Position numbers and translations under genes: made by a program. The notes under the pieces were generated by a model. The model did not search any database. It was not told the origin of the DNA and saw only the letters and a list, made by a program, of their open reading frames with translations. Below, piece by piece: positions 16,795-24,639 of a DNA stretch of 38,404 nucleotides. Source of the DNA: a virus; the IMG/VR virus record IMGVR_UViG_3300022911_000011, positions 1-38,404 of that record, one strand, 5' to 3'. Each line of letters begins with the position of its first letter. Position 1 is the stretch's first letter.

Positions 16795-17096
16795 TTTGTC
16801 ACCACATGGCTTAGTTCTGCCTGACGGCAAAACTCTTCTTGACCCATGACTTCCACGTTGCGCTCGGCGTTGACGATACCGTTGCGGAACCAGAGCCGTT
16901 GATCCAGCGTCAGAGGATCAAAGAAGTCTGGCTCCAGCGTCATGTTGGTTGTGGCGGGGGTTGCTGATTCGTAGCCGAGCGAGAAACACAGCAGCCATGA
17001 TCCGGTATAGTAACCCATCCGGCTGTAAGTGACCTCATCGGCCTGCGCCGAAGCGGCCACCCAAACGGTGGCCGCAGACAACAGGATACTTTTCAT
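16791..17096 (-). CDS. Secreted/periplasmic small protein with signal peptide
   Basis: The 101-residue protein begins MKSILLSAATVWVAASAQADEV, a signal peptide with a predicted cut after AQA. The mature part is about 80 residues with two cysteines (LLCFSLGYES; EEFCRQAEL) that could pair in the periplasm. The gene overlaps its neighbours on both sides. A 9-bp hairpin at 17053-17075, containing a copy of the ACGGTGGCC motif, encodes part of the signal peptide. Function unknown. Confidence 0.65.
   Translation of the reverse strand: MKSILLSAATVWVAASAQADEVTYSRMGYYTGSWLLCFSLGYESATPATTNMTLEPDFFDPLTLDQRLWFRNGIVNAERNVEVMGQEEFCRQAELSHVVTK
17053..17075. repeat. 9-bp inverted repeat inside the signal-peptide coding region
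   Basis: GCGGCCACC and GGTGGCCGC pair perfectly around a five-base loop. It lies 21-43 bases inside the gene starting at 17096. In mRNA the hairpin would be stable enough to affect early elongation. It contains one copy of the dispersed 9-mer. Confidence 0.5.
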
Positions 17097-17302
17097 TTGT
17101 TGTTTTTCTCCCAGTCCTTCATCCGGGCCTCGTTCATCTTGCCCGCGAACAAAATGACTTCGTAGGGGTGCTTATGCCCGCGGATCGAAAGTTCTGCGGC
17201 GGTCAGGTCGCGCATCTGCCACGCCATGTCAAAGGCGCGGAGTTTGCGCTCCAGCATCTCCTGTTTTAGTTCGTCAGCAGGCATCCCGGCTGTTGCTTTC
17301 AT
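17093..17302 (-). CDS. Small helical phage protein, first gene of its operon
   Basis: The 69-residue protein (MKATAGMPADELKQEMLERKLRAFDMAWQMRDLTAAELSIRGHKHPYEVILFAGKM...) is mostly helical and charged. CAAGGAGC lies before the ATG, and a promoter with a leader hairpin precedes it (17326-17378). It is the first gene of the last leftward operon. No family is recognised. Confidence 0.6.
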   Translation of the reverse strand: MKATAGMPADELKQEMLERKLRAFDMAWQMRDLTAAELSIRGHKHPYEVILFAGKMNEARMKDWEKNNK

Positions 17303-17325
17303 TCGTCTTGCTCCTTGGTTATCGC

Positions 17326-17343
17326 GTGCGGTTTACCCCGCAC
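17326..17343 (-). promoter_or_regulatory. Leader hairpin at predicted transcript 5' end
   Basis: GTGCGG and CCGCAC form a 6-bp stem around a six-base loop, right where transcription from the adjacent promoter should begin. It sits 24 bases before the ATG of the gene at 17302. Similar hairpins precede several other leftward genes in this window. Confidence 0.45.
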
Positions 17344-17349
17344 ACTAAG

Positions 17350-17378
17350 ACCATAGCACAAACACGGGCCGCGATCAA
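17350..17378 (-). promoter_or_regulatory. Sigma70-like promoter for the operon starting at 17302
   Basis: On the minus strand TTGATC (17378-17373) and TATGGT (17355-17350) are separated by 17 bases. This is a good match to a housekeeping promoter. It lies downstream of the DpdA-like gene and just before the leader hairpin. Confidence 0.5.
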
Positions 17379-17962
17379 CAGCTTAAACCGTCGCGGATGG
17401 CTGGTAGCATATGATCGTATCGACTAACGCCCGAGCCGTCGCAGGTGTCAGCACCGGCGAGGTGGAAGCGTTGGAAACGCTCTAACGTATTGACGCGACC
17501 AATGTGGATATGCAGACCTATATTTTTATAAAACTTGACGATCGCGATAGCTTCGTCGCTGTCTTTGAACTCTGTAGTCCCGCCGATAAACAGAGCATGT
17601 ATCCCGCCGGGGGTGCCAGCAAAACCATCCTGAGCCACAAAGGCTTTTCGCCATCCATTAGCGATGTAGTTGTATCTTTTGAACAGTTCCCAAGATTCCT
17701 CGTGTGAGCCAACCATGTCCGGTATCGCAACAAATAGGCAATCGTTTTTCCTGAATTTATCACGATCCAGCAAAACTTTAAGCCCTAGTATCTTTAGCTC
17801 GCTGAAGGCTCCGTTATCAACAGCGAACGTTTTATGACCGATCTTATACTTGGTCAGCGGGGTGAGCAGTTGACCTGCTACGCCCTCTGGCCACTGTGCG
17901 GCGCGAAGTGCGATACGGTCCCTATGACCGTCGATCAGAAACTTCAATCTGCCATCCCCCAC
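17375..17962 (-). CDS. Short DpdA-like transglycosylase (TGT fold)
   Basis: The 195-residue protein resembles the short phage DpdA-type enzymes related to tRNA-guanine transglycosylase. Visible blocks are FAVDNGAF (Asp49, matching the DSGGF base-recognition loop), AIPDMVG, LFIGGTTEFK, HIGRVNT and DTCDGSGVSRYD (Asp175, candidate nucleophile). DpdA exchanges guanine in DNA for a 7-deazaguanine such as preQ0. It is short for a full TIM barrel. The GTG at 17962 overlaps the polymerase gene; a TTG at 17947 with GGGGGA upstream, overlapping the polymerase stop, is an equally good start. It is a second TGT-like gene beside the longer one at 20934. Confidence 0.65.
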   Translation of the reverse strand: MGDGRLKFLIDGHRDRIALRAAQWPEGVAGQLLTPLTKYKIGHKTFAVDNGAFSELKILGLKVLLDRDKFRKNDCLFVAIPDMVGSHEESWELFKRYNYIANGWRKAFVAQDGFAGTPGGIHALFIGGTTEFKDSDEAIAIVKFYKNIGLHIHIGRVNTLERFQRFHLAGADTCDGSGVSRYDHMLPAIRDGLSC

Positions 17963-19977
17963 GCAGGACCGGACGAGCCGTCGATCCTGACAGGAACGCG
18001 AAGTCCCGGCATCGCGTTTTCCATCAGGTGCTTAAAGTCTGTCCAGCAGGGGGCGCTTAGGTCGCGGCCATAATACTCGAAGTCTAGTTCGTCGTGGACG
18101 GTGAGGCAAGGCATCCCACAGGCATCGTCGGCAAAGTATCCGGCCTCGTAGGCTGTCACCATCGCCTTTTTCATCACATCGGCGGCACCGCCTTGCAGTT
18201 TACGGTTCAACGCCTTGTGCGTATGTGAGCGTTCGATGTTGTATGGACCCCACTTCATAGACGCGGCGCGATAGGACAGGACAGGTGCCTTGCGATCAAA
18301 CTCTTTCGTTGTCCAGCCATTAAAATCTGACTTGCGCCCGAGGATCGTTTCGACGTAGCCGAGGCGATGGACCTCGTTGGCTGCATCGTCCATCGTCGCT
18401 TTAGCGAACGGCGCGGTCTCGTGATAGCTCTGATACATCAGTTCGCCTTGCTTGCGATTAACCGATCCTCCCTTGCTAAACTTGATAAGGTCCGCGATCA
18501 GCTTCGGCTTGCCCATTCCGTAGATCAGACCGAAGTTGATATTCTTGACTGGCCGACGGTCGAGGCGAATACCAGTCTTTTCAAAGATCATGTCTCCGAT
18601 CAGATCGTGATAGTCGAGGTCGGGGTTACTGTTATAGGCGTATCGCAGTTCATCAGCGCCTTGGCCGACCGCATGATGAGCCAGCATCCGGTATTCAATC
18701 TGGCTGTAGTCCCACTTGACCCACAAATGCTCATGCTGCGCAACGAACGCATTGCGCACTCGCTTACCAATGTCAGACCGGATCGGAATGTTCTGTAGGT
18801 TGGGATCGGATGAGGCGAAGCGGCCAGATCGTGCGCCACGCTTTGCGCCTTTAAGCGGATGGAAGCTGCAATGCAACCGACCGTTGACATTCTTGTTAAG
18901 CACGTAGCTTTTGACAAAGGTGTCTCGGACTTTGGCTATCCGCCGATACTCAAGGATGGCATCGCAGAGCGGATGGTCGATTTCCTCCAGACTGGCAGCG
19001 TCGAAGGTTGTCCGCACCTGTTGGGTCTTGCGATCCACGATTTGCGGAATCGGAATGCCGTGCTTAACGAACGCTGACTTGATCGACTCGCCAGCGTTGG
19101 GATTGACAGGCTGTCCCGCGATCCGCCTAAGTTCCGCCTCAACAGTGGCCAAGTCAACACCTAGCTCGTCGTAAAGCCGCTCGGCGTAAGGTATATCGAC
19201 AGGCGCACCACGAAAGCGCATTTCGACTAGCAGCGGGATCAGTCGGCACTCAAGATCAAACAGGTCCAGCACACCGCGCTCGTGTAGCAGCGGCCACTGT
19301 TTCTCAAGGATTCTGATCGGCAGCGCGGCGTCCGACTCAGCGTAAGGTCCAGCCAGTGACGGCGGGGCGAGGTGCATATGCTTCCGCTGTTTTTCGTTCG
19401 ATATGCCGCCTTGCCAGCGGGCGAGCCAATCGTAAAGGATATTGGACTCTTTGCCGGTGCCGAGGTAGTGTTGCGACAATCCCTCAAGGGATACGTCAGG
19501 GGTCTCGGAGTTTAGCAAGGCTTCCGCGAACTGCACATCATATAGACGACCGTTTACCGCTATACCATACTCACGCATCCACCCTACGTCATAGATTAAG
19601 TTCGTGCCTATTTTTGGTTTGAACTGCTCAAGCCAATACTTTGCGAACGCCAGCACTTGCTCCTGATCCATATTTAGGTGCTTTTCAGTCTCGTGCGCGA
19701 ACGGGAAATACCAACTGGTCCCATCCTGAACGGACATTGACACGCCGATCAAATGACCTGACGGGCCTCGGGACCAACCGGGGCCAGCCTTGAGCAGTTC
19801 GGGGTCAAAGGTTTCCACGTCAAATCCGAGGACGGTGGCCGCAGATAGGTTCGGCCAGTCGGTGACAGGTCGCCAGCCAGTCTCAGGTATCGGAGGGTGC
19901 GGACCACGATCACGCTTGCCACCTTTGGCGCGAGGCACATCGTGCCAGAACATACCGAAGTGGTCAAGTCGGCTCAT
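17944..19977 (-). CDS. polA: Family A DNA polymerase with 3'-5' exonuclease
   Basis: The 677-residue protein has all hallmarks of a phage Pol I-type replicase. Exo I is GFDVETFD (Asp53, Glu55), Exo II is NLIYDVGW (Asp130) and Exo III is YAESDAAL (Asp216). SGRFASSDPNLQNIP is at 384-398, motif A WDYSQIEYRML at 422-431 (Asp423), motif B RRPVKNINFGLIYGMG at 474-489, and motif C LTVHDELDF (His628-Asp-Glu630). All catalytic residues are present, so both activities should work. It lacks the 5'-3' exonuclease domain. It overlaps the clamp-like gene stop by 4 bases (ATGA) and lies between two DpdA-like genes. Confidence 0.95.
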   Translation of the reverse strand: MSRLDHFGMFWHDVPRAKGGKRDRGPHPPIPETGWRPVTDWPNLSAATVLGFDVETFDPELLKAGPGWSRGPSGHLIGVSMSVQDGTSWYFPFAHETEKHLNMDQEQVLAFAKYWLEQFKPKIGTNLIYDVGWMREYGIAVNGRLYDVQFAEALLNSETPDVSLEGLSQHYLGTGKESNILYDWLARWQGGISNEKQRKHMHLAPPSLAGPYAESDAALPIRILEKQWPLLHERGVLDLFDLECRLIPLLVEMRFRGAPVDIPYAERLYDELGVDLATVEAELRRIAGQPVNPNAGESIKSAFVKHGIPIPQIVDRKTQQVRTTFDAASLEEIDHPLCDAILEYRRIAKVRDTFVKSYVLNKNVNGRLHCSFHPLKGAKRGARSGRFASSDPNLQNIPIRSDIGKRVRNAFVAQHEHLWVKWDYSQIEYRMLAHHAVGQGADELRYAYNSNPDLDYHDLIGDMIFEKTGIRLDRRPVKNINFGLIYGMGKPKLIADLIKFSKGGSVNRKQGELMYQSYHETAPFAKATMDDAANEVHRLGYVETILGRKSDFNGWTTKEFDRKAPVLSYRAASMKWGPYNIERSHTHKALNRKLQGGAADVMKKAMVTAYEAGYFADDACGMPCLTVHDELDFEYYGRDLSAPCWTDFKHLMENAMPGLRVPVRIDGSSGPAWGMAD

Positions 19978-20933
19978 GCGTTTAGTCCTACGATAGCGCC
20001 TCTAAGGCGGTCGCCTTGGAAGGCACACGGTTTCGGATACATTGTGAAGTCCACATATTGCGCAGCCTGCAAAAGCAGGAGCATGTCAATCTTGTAGATG
20101 CCAGTGAAGTCCAGACCCGGAACCTCGTAGCTTGCGCCGATGCCTTCGGCTGGCGATGTGTTGACGCAACCATTTCTGAAATAAACGTTGTTATCCTTTT
20201 CCGCAAGCGGGCGGATGGCTTCCAAGGCGTCGAACAGCGTTGGCGGTATCGGTGCCAGCGTTGACGGGCGCTCTAGGATCGCCGCAAGGTCGGGCCAGTC
20301 GGTGCTATACAGTTGCGTTCGCAACCATCGACCGCTCGGGTAATGGAAGGTGATCGAATGCTCACTGATCTGCGCATAGGTCGGAAAGTCGTCGATGCGG
20401 ACCAATTCGCGGATCGCCTCGATCGGGATATTGGCGCTCATCGGGAACGGGGTGCCGATCCAGTATTGAACGACGCAGACGTTGTTAGTGGCGAACGCAG
20501 ATTGATCCTTGAGGTAAACGCCGTTGACCCACGGTCGGCTTGCATCAGTTCCAACGAAAGGTAGCACGGCGCGGATAGCTGTCATAAGCTGCTCGCCGTC
20601 AATCTCAAACACCTGACCTTGCGGCTCTATGATCGGTGCCTCCGTATCAAAGCATTCGATGAATGCCTTAAACGGTCCTGACTGAATGCGAAGTCGGCCA
20701 TCGTCAGTCATGCCGATGGACATGACCTCTTGACAGTTGGCGATTGCCTTCACCAGCGGCACGGCGATCGGCATACACGGAACGGCGAACTCGATCGGGC
20801 TATAGAGCGCAATCACACCGTTATAGGCGCGGATACCGCCATCGGCAATCCAAAAGTGTTTCATTTCAGGCACTAGGTCTTTACTTGCGACAGCGCCGCG
20901 AATAAAGCGCATCGTTTTTAGCAAATCATCCAT
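19974..20933 (-). CDS. Sliding-clamp-like protein (DnaN beta type)
   Basis: The 319-residue protein looks like a divergent bacterial beta clamp. It has three similar beta/alpha units and FATNNVCVVQYWIG with MSANIPIEAIREL, which recalls the clamp's TDGHRLA...IPRKAV segment. It ends in MLLLLQAAQYVDFTMYPKPCAFQGDRLRGAIVGLNA (compare the ...PxxxxxxxxxYLIMPVR C-terminus). It would tether the polymerase encoded immediately downstream. The start follows the DpdA stop directly. Identity is inferred from pattern and place; a structure prediction would settle it. Confidence 0.6.
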   Translation of the reverse strand: MDDLLKTMRFIRGAVASKDLVPEMKHFWIADGGIRAYNGVIALYSPIEFAVPCMPIAVPLVKAIANCQEVMSIGMTDDGRLRIQSGPFKAFIECFDTEAPIIEPQGQVFEIDGEQLMTAIRAVLPFVGTDASRPWVNGVYLKDQSAFATNNVCVVQYWIGTPFPMSANIPIEAIRELVRIDDFPTYAQISEHSITFHYPSGRWLRTQLYSTDWPDLAAILERPSTLAPIPPTLFDALEAIRPLAEKDNNVYFRNGCVNTSPAEGIGASYEVPGLDFTGIYKIDMLLLLQAAQYVDFTMYPKPCAFQGDRLRGAIVGLNA

Positions 20934-21869
20934 TCACCAAAGCCCTTGCATCATTGGCGTCCGAGCCTTCGGTTGCGCCTTCTTTTCATTGATCTGCTGC
21001 TGAATGATCTGATAAGCGAACAGGTTATAGGTAAACCGTCCGAGGTAATGGTCAATCAGATAGTCAGGATTAAACCCCTGCGCGACGAGCGTAGCGACTA
21101 CGCGCTCGCGCTCAATATCGGTCAGGCTGTTGATGTGAGCGCCCTTGTCATGACGACTAGGAGCGTTCTTTGATACATGCAAGCTGCCATAGCCGGGGAA
21201 AGTAATCGCGCCGAACGATGCCGTCTGAATCCACGACGACGAGTCACAGGATCGCCACGGATAACGCTCCATCAGTGCCAGCGACGTGATCCCGAACCCA
21301 TGCACCTTGACCTTGGCCGAGCCATCAGGGTTAATCATGTGGCGAGACCAAACGCGGTCGAGCCATGTAATCAGGTCAGCCGGGGCGCGACCGACGCAGC
21401 CGCCGATGGTGATGTAAGGATAATTGTTCACGTAGTAGTCAAGATACCGCTCGTCCTCACCAAAGTGGAAGCACGGTAGCGGGGTGACGCCTTGCGCCTC
21501 CATAGCCATTTGGTTCTGATATGTCAGGAGCGGATCACCGATGCCGTCCAATACGGAGGCCAGCACAACACCATCTTCGTCGAGGATAGATGAGCGGTTC
21601 GCTTTGATGAAATTGCAGTAGTCGGTTATGTCGATGGTCGCGCCGAGCGTCCATGCGGAAAAGGCACCAGAGTCTAAAAAGACCTTGACCTTTGAGCTTT
21701 TAAGCTCGTCCTGTCGCTTACCGCTCCCAATATAGTGGAAGGATTCCAACCTGTGCGGAACCGTGTCCGCTATCTGGATCAGGTAAGGATCAGTGAGTTT
21801 GTTGTATTCGCCTTGACCCGGAGCCATGCCAACCCACACGGTTGAGGCCATGTAGATCGACAGATTCAT
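20934..21869 (-). CDS. dpdA: DpdA-like DNA 7-deazaguanine transglycosylase (TGT family)
   Basis: The 311-residue protein has the TGT/DpdA pattern. VFLDSGAFSAW (Asp66) matches the DSGGFQ base-pocket motif. It continues with ASVLDGIGDP, ITIGGCVGRAP (153-163), KVHGFGIT (188-195) and SCDSSSW (Asp209, probable nucleophile). It would replace guanine in phage DNA with preQ0 or a related base made by FolE-QueD-QueE-QueC, encoded just upstream in the same direction. Its start overlaps the small Pro-rich gene (ATGA). A second, shorter TGT-like protein lies at 17375-17962. Confidence 0.8.
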   Translation of the reverse strand: MNLSIYMASTVWVGMAPGQGEYNKLTDPYLIQIADTVPHRLESFHYIGSGKRQDELKSSKVKVFLDSGAFSAWTLGATIDITDYCNFIKANRSSILDEDGVVLASVLDGIGDPLLTYQNQMAMEAQGVTPLPCFHFGEDERYLDYYVNNYPYITIGGCVGRAPADLITWLDRVWSRHMINPDGSAKVKVHGFGITSLALMERYPWRSCDSSSWIQTASFGAITFPGYGSLHVSKNAPSRHDKGAHINSLTDIERERVVATLVAQGFNPDYLIDHYLGRFTYNLFAYQIIQQQINEKKAQPKARTPMMQGLW

Positions 21870-22033
21870 TTGGCCTCCGGCGCTGCGCTGGCGGGGGCGC
21901 TGGCAGGCGCGGGGGCTGGCTGGCTGTCATGGGTCGCGGGGGCGCTGTCGGGCGGCTGGACGGCCACGCCACGCAGGGAGGGCAGCGGTTGCTGCGCCAT
22001 CGCATACCACAACGAGGACCAATAGTTGAACAT
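21866..22033 (-). CDS. Small Pro/Ala-rich protein, 55 aa
   Basis: The frame starts MFNYWSSLWYAMAQQPLPSLRGVAVQPP and continues with a tail almost wholly of Ala, Pro and Ser (residues about 28-55). The stop overlaps the DpdA start (ATGA), which supports translation in this operon. The aromatic N-terminus could be a short amphipathic or protein-binding segment and the tail looks disordered. Function unknown; an accessory to DpdA is possible by position only. Confidence 0.5.
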   Translation of the reverse strand: MFNYWSSLWYAMAQQPLPSLRGVAVQPPDSAPATHDSQPAPAPASAPASAAPEAK

Positions 22034-22054
22034 CGCGGCTTATCCCCTTATGAG

Positions 22055-22076
22055 CGCGGCCCCTCGCGGGGCCGCG
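22055..22076 (-). terminator. GC-rich hairpin between folE and the dpdA group
   Basis: CGCGGCCCC and GGGGCCGCG form a perfect 9-bp stem with a four-base loop. It lies 11 bases after the folE stop (in transcription sense) and 21 bases before the next start. No T tract follows on the minus strand, so it may attenuate rather than fully end transcription, or stabilise the folE 3' end. Confidence 0.45.
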
Positions 22077-22086
22077 ACTATTAAGC

Positions 22087-22653
22087 CTAGTCCGCTAGAC
22101 GGATAAACTCCGACCGCGCTTCTGGCTTGTCCTTTATAGCACCTCTAACGGCGCTTGTCAAGGTTTCAGTGCCTTGCATCTGGATACCACGCGATTCCAT
22201 GCACATATGCCGAGCCTTTACAATGACACCGACTCCTAGCGGTTTGAGGTGTTTATCCATCGCATCCGCGATCTGCGCTGTCATACGCTCTTGCACTTGC
22301 AGCCGTCGCGCAAACATATCGACAAGCCGCGGAATCTTCGACAGCCCGACGATCTTGCCGTTCGGTATGTAGGCCACAGTGGCCGTCCCGAAGAAGGGCG
22401 CAAGATGGTGCTCGCACAAAGAGTAAAACGGGATGTTTTTGACGATCACCATTTCATCGTAGTCCGCTGCACCATCCTCAAAAACCTTGAGGATTTGCGC
22501 GGGGTTGCCACCATACCCGGAGGTATGGTGCATCCACGCTTTTGCAAAACGGATAGGAGTATCCCGCAGTCCATCCCGCTCAGTCTCGACCAACTTTAGC
22601 AGCATGTCGGCGGCCATTGCGGCGTTGATATAGTCCTCGGTTGATTGCGTCAT
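22087..22653 (-). CDS. folE: GTP cyclohydrolase I
   Basis: The 188-residue protein is a clear type I GTP cyclohydrolase. Zinc ligands are Cys80 and His83 in [22 protein letters not shown] and Cys151 in [11 protein letters not shown]; the substrate region [23 protein letters not shown] is intact. It converts GTP to dihydroneopterin triphosphate, the first step towards preQ0. It starts at an ATG overlapping the queD stop (ATGA). In this operon it supplies phage base modification rather than folate. Confidence 0.95.
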   Translation of the reverse strand: MTQSTEDYINAAMAADMLLKLVETERDGLRDTPIRFAKAWMHHTSGYGGNPAQILKVFEDGAADYDEMVIVKNIPFYSLCEHHLAPFFGTATVAYIPNGKIVGLSKIPRLVDMFARRLQVQERMTAQIADAMDKHLKPLGVGVIVKARHMCMESRGIQMQGTETLTSAVRGAIKDKPEARSEFIRLAD

Positions 22654-23099
22654 TCATCCCTCGCGTATGTTGCCGAGTTGCCTTCATGTTCGCTGACCTT
22701 GACGGAGAGCAGGATCACGTCGAAGTAATCGTCACCTTGCTGCAACCGATCAAAGATCAGGTCATAGACGAAGCGCGCAAACTCCTCACAACCGACGCCG
22801 GGGACCACGTTCAGGTCGATCAGACCTTTTGTGTTCAGATCGTAGAACGTCGCAATGTGCGGATCGTGCTCGGCGATCAGGGTCTTGTGATCGAAGTTCT
22901 CGACCAGCAAGTCCTTGATCCACTTCAGACCGCCGAAGTCTGCGACCCACCCGTTGAGGTCGAGCGTTAGCGCCCCGAACGTAATGTCGAAGGCCAGCGG
23001 ATAGCCATGCAGGAAGCGGCAATGGCTTTCCGCGGTCGGCTGCCGGAAGCAGGCCGAGAGGCCCAAGCTGTGCGGGTATCTTTTCGTTACCGTGAACAT
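22650..23099 (-). CDS. queD: QueD-like 6-carboxytetrahydropterin synthase
   Basis: The 149-residue protein is in the QueD/PTPS family but of a divergent kind. Where most have AAHR and LHGH it has SACFRQ and HCRFLHGY (Cys27, His31, Tyr33). The rest is recognisable: [17 protein letters not shown] (Asp70-His71), VGCEEFARF and [11 protein letters not shown] (Glu137). I recall a similar variant in alphaproteobacterial genomes. It would make 6-carboxytetrahydropterin from dihydroneopterin triphosphate. It overlaps the queC stop (TAATG). Confidence 0.85.
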   Translation of the reverse strand: MFTVTKRYPHSLGLSACFRQPTAESHCRFLHGYPLAFDITFGALTLDLNGWVADFGGLKWIKDLLVENFDHKTLIAEHDPHIATFYDLNTKGLIDLNVVPGVGCEEFARFVYDLIFDRLQQGDDYFDVILLSVKVSEHEGNSATYARDE

Positions 23100-23845
23100 T
23101 AGCGATAGCCTTTGTAGTTGGGGGTGTCGGGAAGGTCCATCAAGCCCTCGTCGTGAGCGCGAAGGATCAACGGATCAGGCACACCGGCTTCGAAGAAACC
23201 TTTGGCGCGGAGCAGGGTCGCGTGATCGTGTCCGGTCGGCGGATAAGAGCCATCGTAGGACGTGTGGCTATAAGCCAGCGCCTCCATGCAGCCCGGAAGG
23301 CTCTGGGCCAGCATGACCGATGCAGCTTTTGTCAGGTCCATCAGCGGCGTGATAACGTTGAGGTAAGCAGGTCCGCCATCCTCGCCGGTAAAGGTGCCGA
23401 GTTCAGATACGCCTTCAAAAGCGTTGATAAAGTCCCGGCGGCAGTCGGGATAGCCACCAGAATCTTCCTGACAGACGCCACTAACGAGCGTGTCGATGCC
23501 GAGGACATAGGCGCGGTTTGCGGCGATCGTCAGGAACAGTTGATTGCGCATCGGCACGAACGTCTTTTCCAGCCCGCCCGGAAGGCTGTTAAAATCGGCG
23601 TATTGTTCAAGCGGTGCGTCCGATACCAGCGGGCTAGTGCCTTTGAGGATATGTCCAAGCTCGACAAACTCGTGCGACTCGACCCCGGCCATCACGCCGA
23701 TAGTAAGAGCTGCGTCCAGTTCGCGGCGATGCCTCTGCCCGTAGTCGAAGGTCACGGCATGGACACGGCGGAATTGGGTCAGCGCCCAAAAGAGGCAGGT
23801 GGTCGAGTCTTGACCCCCGCTGAACACGACGACACAATCAGTCAT
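23099..23845 (-). CDS. queC: QueC 7-cyano-7-deazaguanine synthase lacking zinc cysteines
   Basis: The 248-residue protein is an N-type ATP pyrophosphatase with PP-loop SGGQDST (9-15), VTFDYGQRH, TFVPMRNQLFLTIAA and VSGVCQEDSGGYPDCRRDFI. These are all typical of QueC, which turns carboxy-deazaguanine into preQ0 using ATP and ammonia. Near the C-terminus QueC normally has four zinc cysteines in a CY...PPCG.C.ACLLRAKGF pattern. Here the corresponding residues are Ser196, Thr204, Asp207 and Thr210, while HTSYDGSYPPTG and LLRAKGF around them are preserved. The zinc site is therefore lost without gross damage. The start overlaps the queE stop. Confidence 0.9.
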   Translation of the reverse strand: MTDCVVVFSGGQDSTTCLFWALTQFRRVHAVTFDYGQRHRRELDAALTIGVMAGVESHEFVELGHILKGTSPLVSDAPLEQYADFNSLPGGLEKTFVPMRNQLFLTIAANRAYVLGIDTLVSGVCQEDSGGYPDCRRDFINAFEGVSELGTFTGEDGGPAYLNVITPLMDLTKAASVMLAQSLPGCMEALAYSHTSYDGSYPPTGHDHATLLRAKGFFEAGVPDPLILRAHDEGLMDLPDTPNYKGYR

Positions 23846-24585
23846 TATTCGACTCCCAAGTATTTGTGGATTTGCAGTTGAAGGGTCAACCCGTCATAGG
23901 TCTGGACGTTTTTCAGAACTTCCAATAGGTTGATGTAGTTGGTATCCTCGTTGCCAGTGTCGGCTGGCTGAAGATAAATCGGCAAGTCCCAACCTTTCGG
24001 CGGGCGGGCCAACTGAGGATTCGCGACATGGCCGAGCGCCTTGGTCGGCAGACCATCGGTCGGAGACATATCGGTGTGATGCAGCACATACTTGAAGCAA
24101 CAGGCGCGGGCCACCGTGTCAGGATGGACAAAGCCAGTCTTGGGCGAGCAGACGATATAGACACCGTGCCGATTGCTCGGGCGGCTCGATACGTCGCGTT
24201 GATAGTAAGAGCGATCCCCGACAAGAGTGGGCGGCGGCAACGTGCCGTTAGTCTCGACCTGCACGTAATAGCCAGCATCGGTGAGTGCATCCAACAGTGG
24301 CCCAATCGGCTGACGGAACGGCTCACCGCCTGTAATGACCACGAGGCCGACGCGACGCAGGTAATAGACGTTCTCGATGATCTCATCGGGAGTCGAGTTA
24401 TACCGGCCCTTTGTGTATTCAGTATCACAAAGCGGGCATTGCAGATTGCAGCCTGCGAGCCGGATAAACACACAAGGCTCACCGCAGAACGGCCCCTCAC
24501 CTTGTATCGTCTGGAAGATGGAATGCACGTCAAGCGTTCCAGTGTAGGTCTTGACGACCTTTTCAATCGGTTGATGATTGAGCAT
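23845..24585 (-). CDS. queE: QueE 7-carboxy-7-deazaguanine synthase (radical SAM)
   Basis: The 246-residue protein has the radical SAM cluster motif CNLQCPLC (Cys46, Cys50, Cys53), the QueE entry DVHSIFQTIQGEGPFCGEPCVFIRLAG, and VVITGGEP (GGEP 86-89) for SAM binding. ETNGT and SPKTG follow. It rearranges 6-carboxytetrahydropterin to the 7-carboxy-7-deazaguanine ring. It is the first gene of the queE-queC-queD-folE operon; AAGGGA precedes the ATG and a strong promoter lies upstream at 24623-24651. Confidence 0.95.
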   Translation of the reverse strand: MLNHQPIEKVVKTYTGTLDVHSIFQTIQGEGPFCGEPCVFIRLAGCNLQCPLCDTEYTKGRYNSTPDEIIENVYYLRRVGLVVITGGEPFRQPIGPLLDALTDAGYYVQVETNGTLPPPTLVGDRSYYQRDVSSRPSNRHGVYIVCSPKTGFVHPDTVARACCFKYVLHHTDMSPTDGLPTKALGHVANPQLARPPKGWDLPIYLQPADTGNEDTNYINLLEVLKNVQTYDGLTLQLQIHKYLGVE

Positions 24586-24613
24586 CTCAGTCCCTTGTCC
24601 ATAAAATGATAAA

Positions 24614-24639
24614 TCCCGCGCCAGTTTACTAGCGCGGGA
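24614..24639 (-). terminator. Hairpin between the Ala/Lys-rich gene and queE
   Basis: TCCCGCGC and GCGCGGGA form a perfect 8-bp stem with a ten-base loop. On the minus strand it is followed by a T-rich stretch (ATTTATCATTTTAT), so it can end transcription of the upstream gene (24664-25374). The -10 of the queE promoter lies in its loop. Confidence 0.6.
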
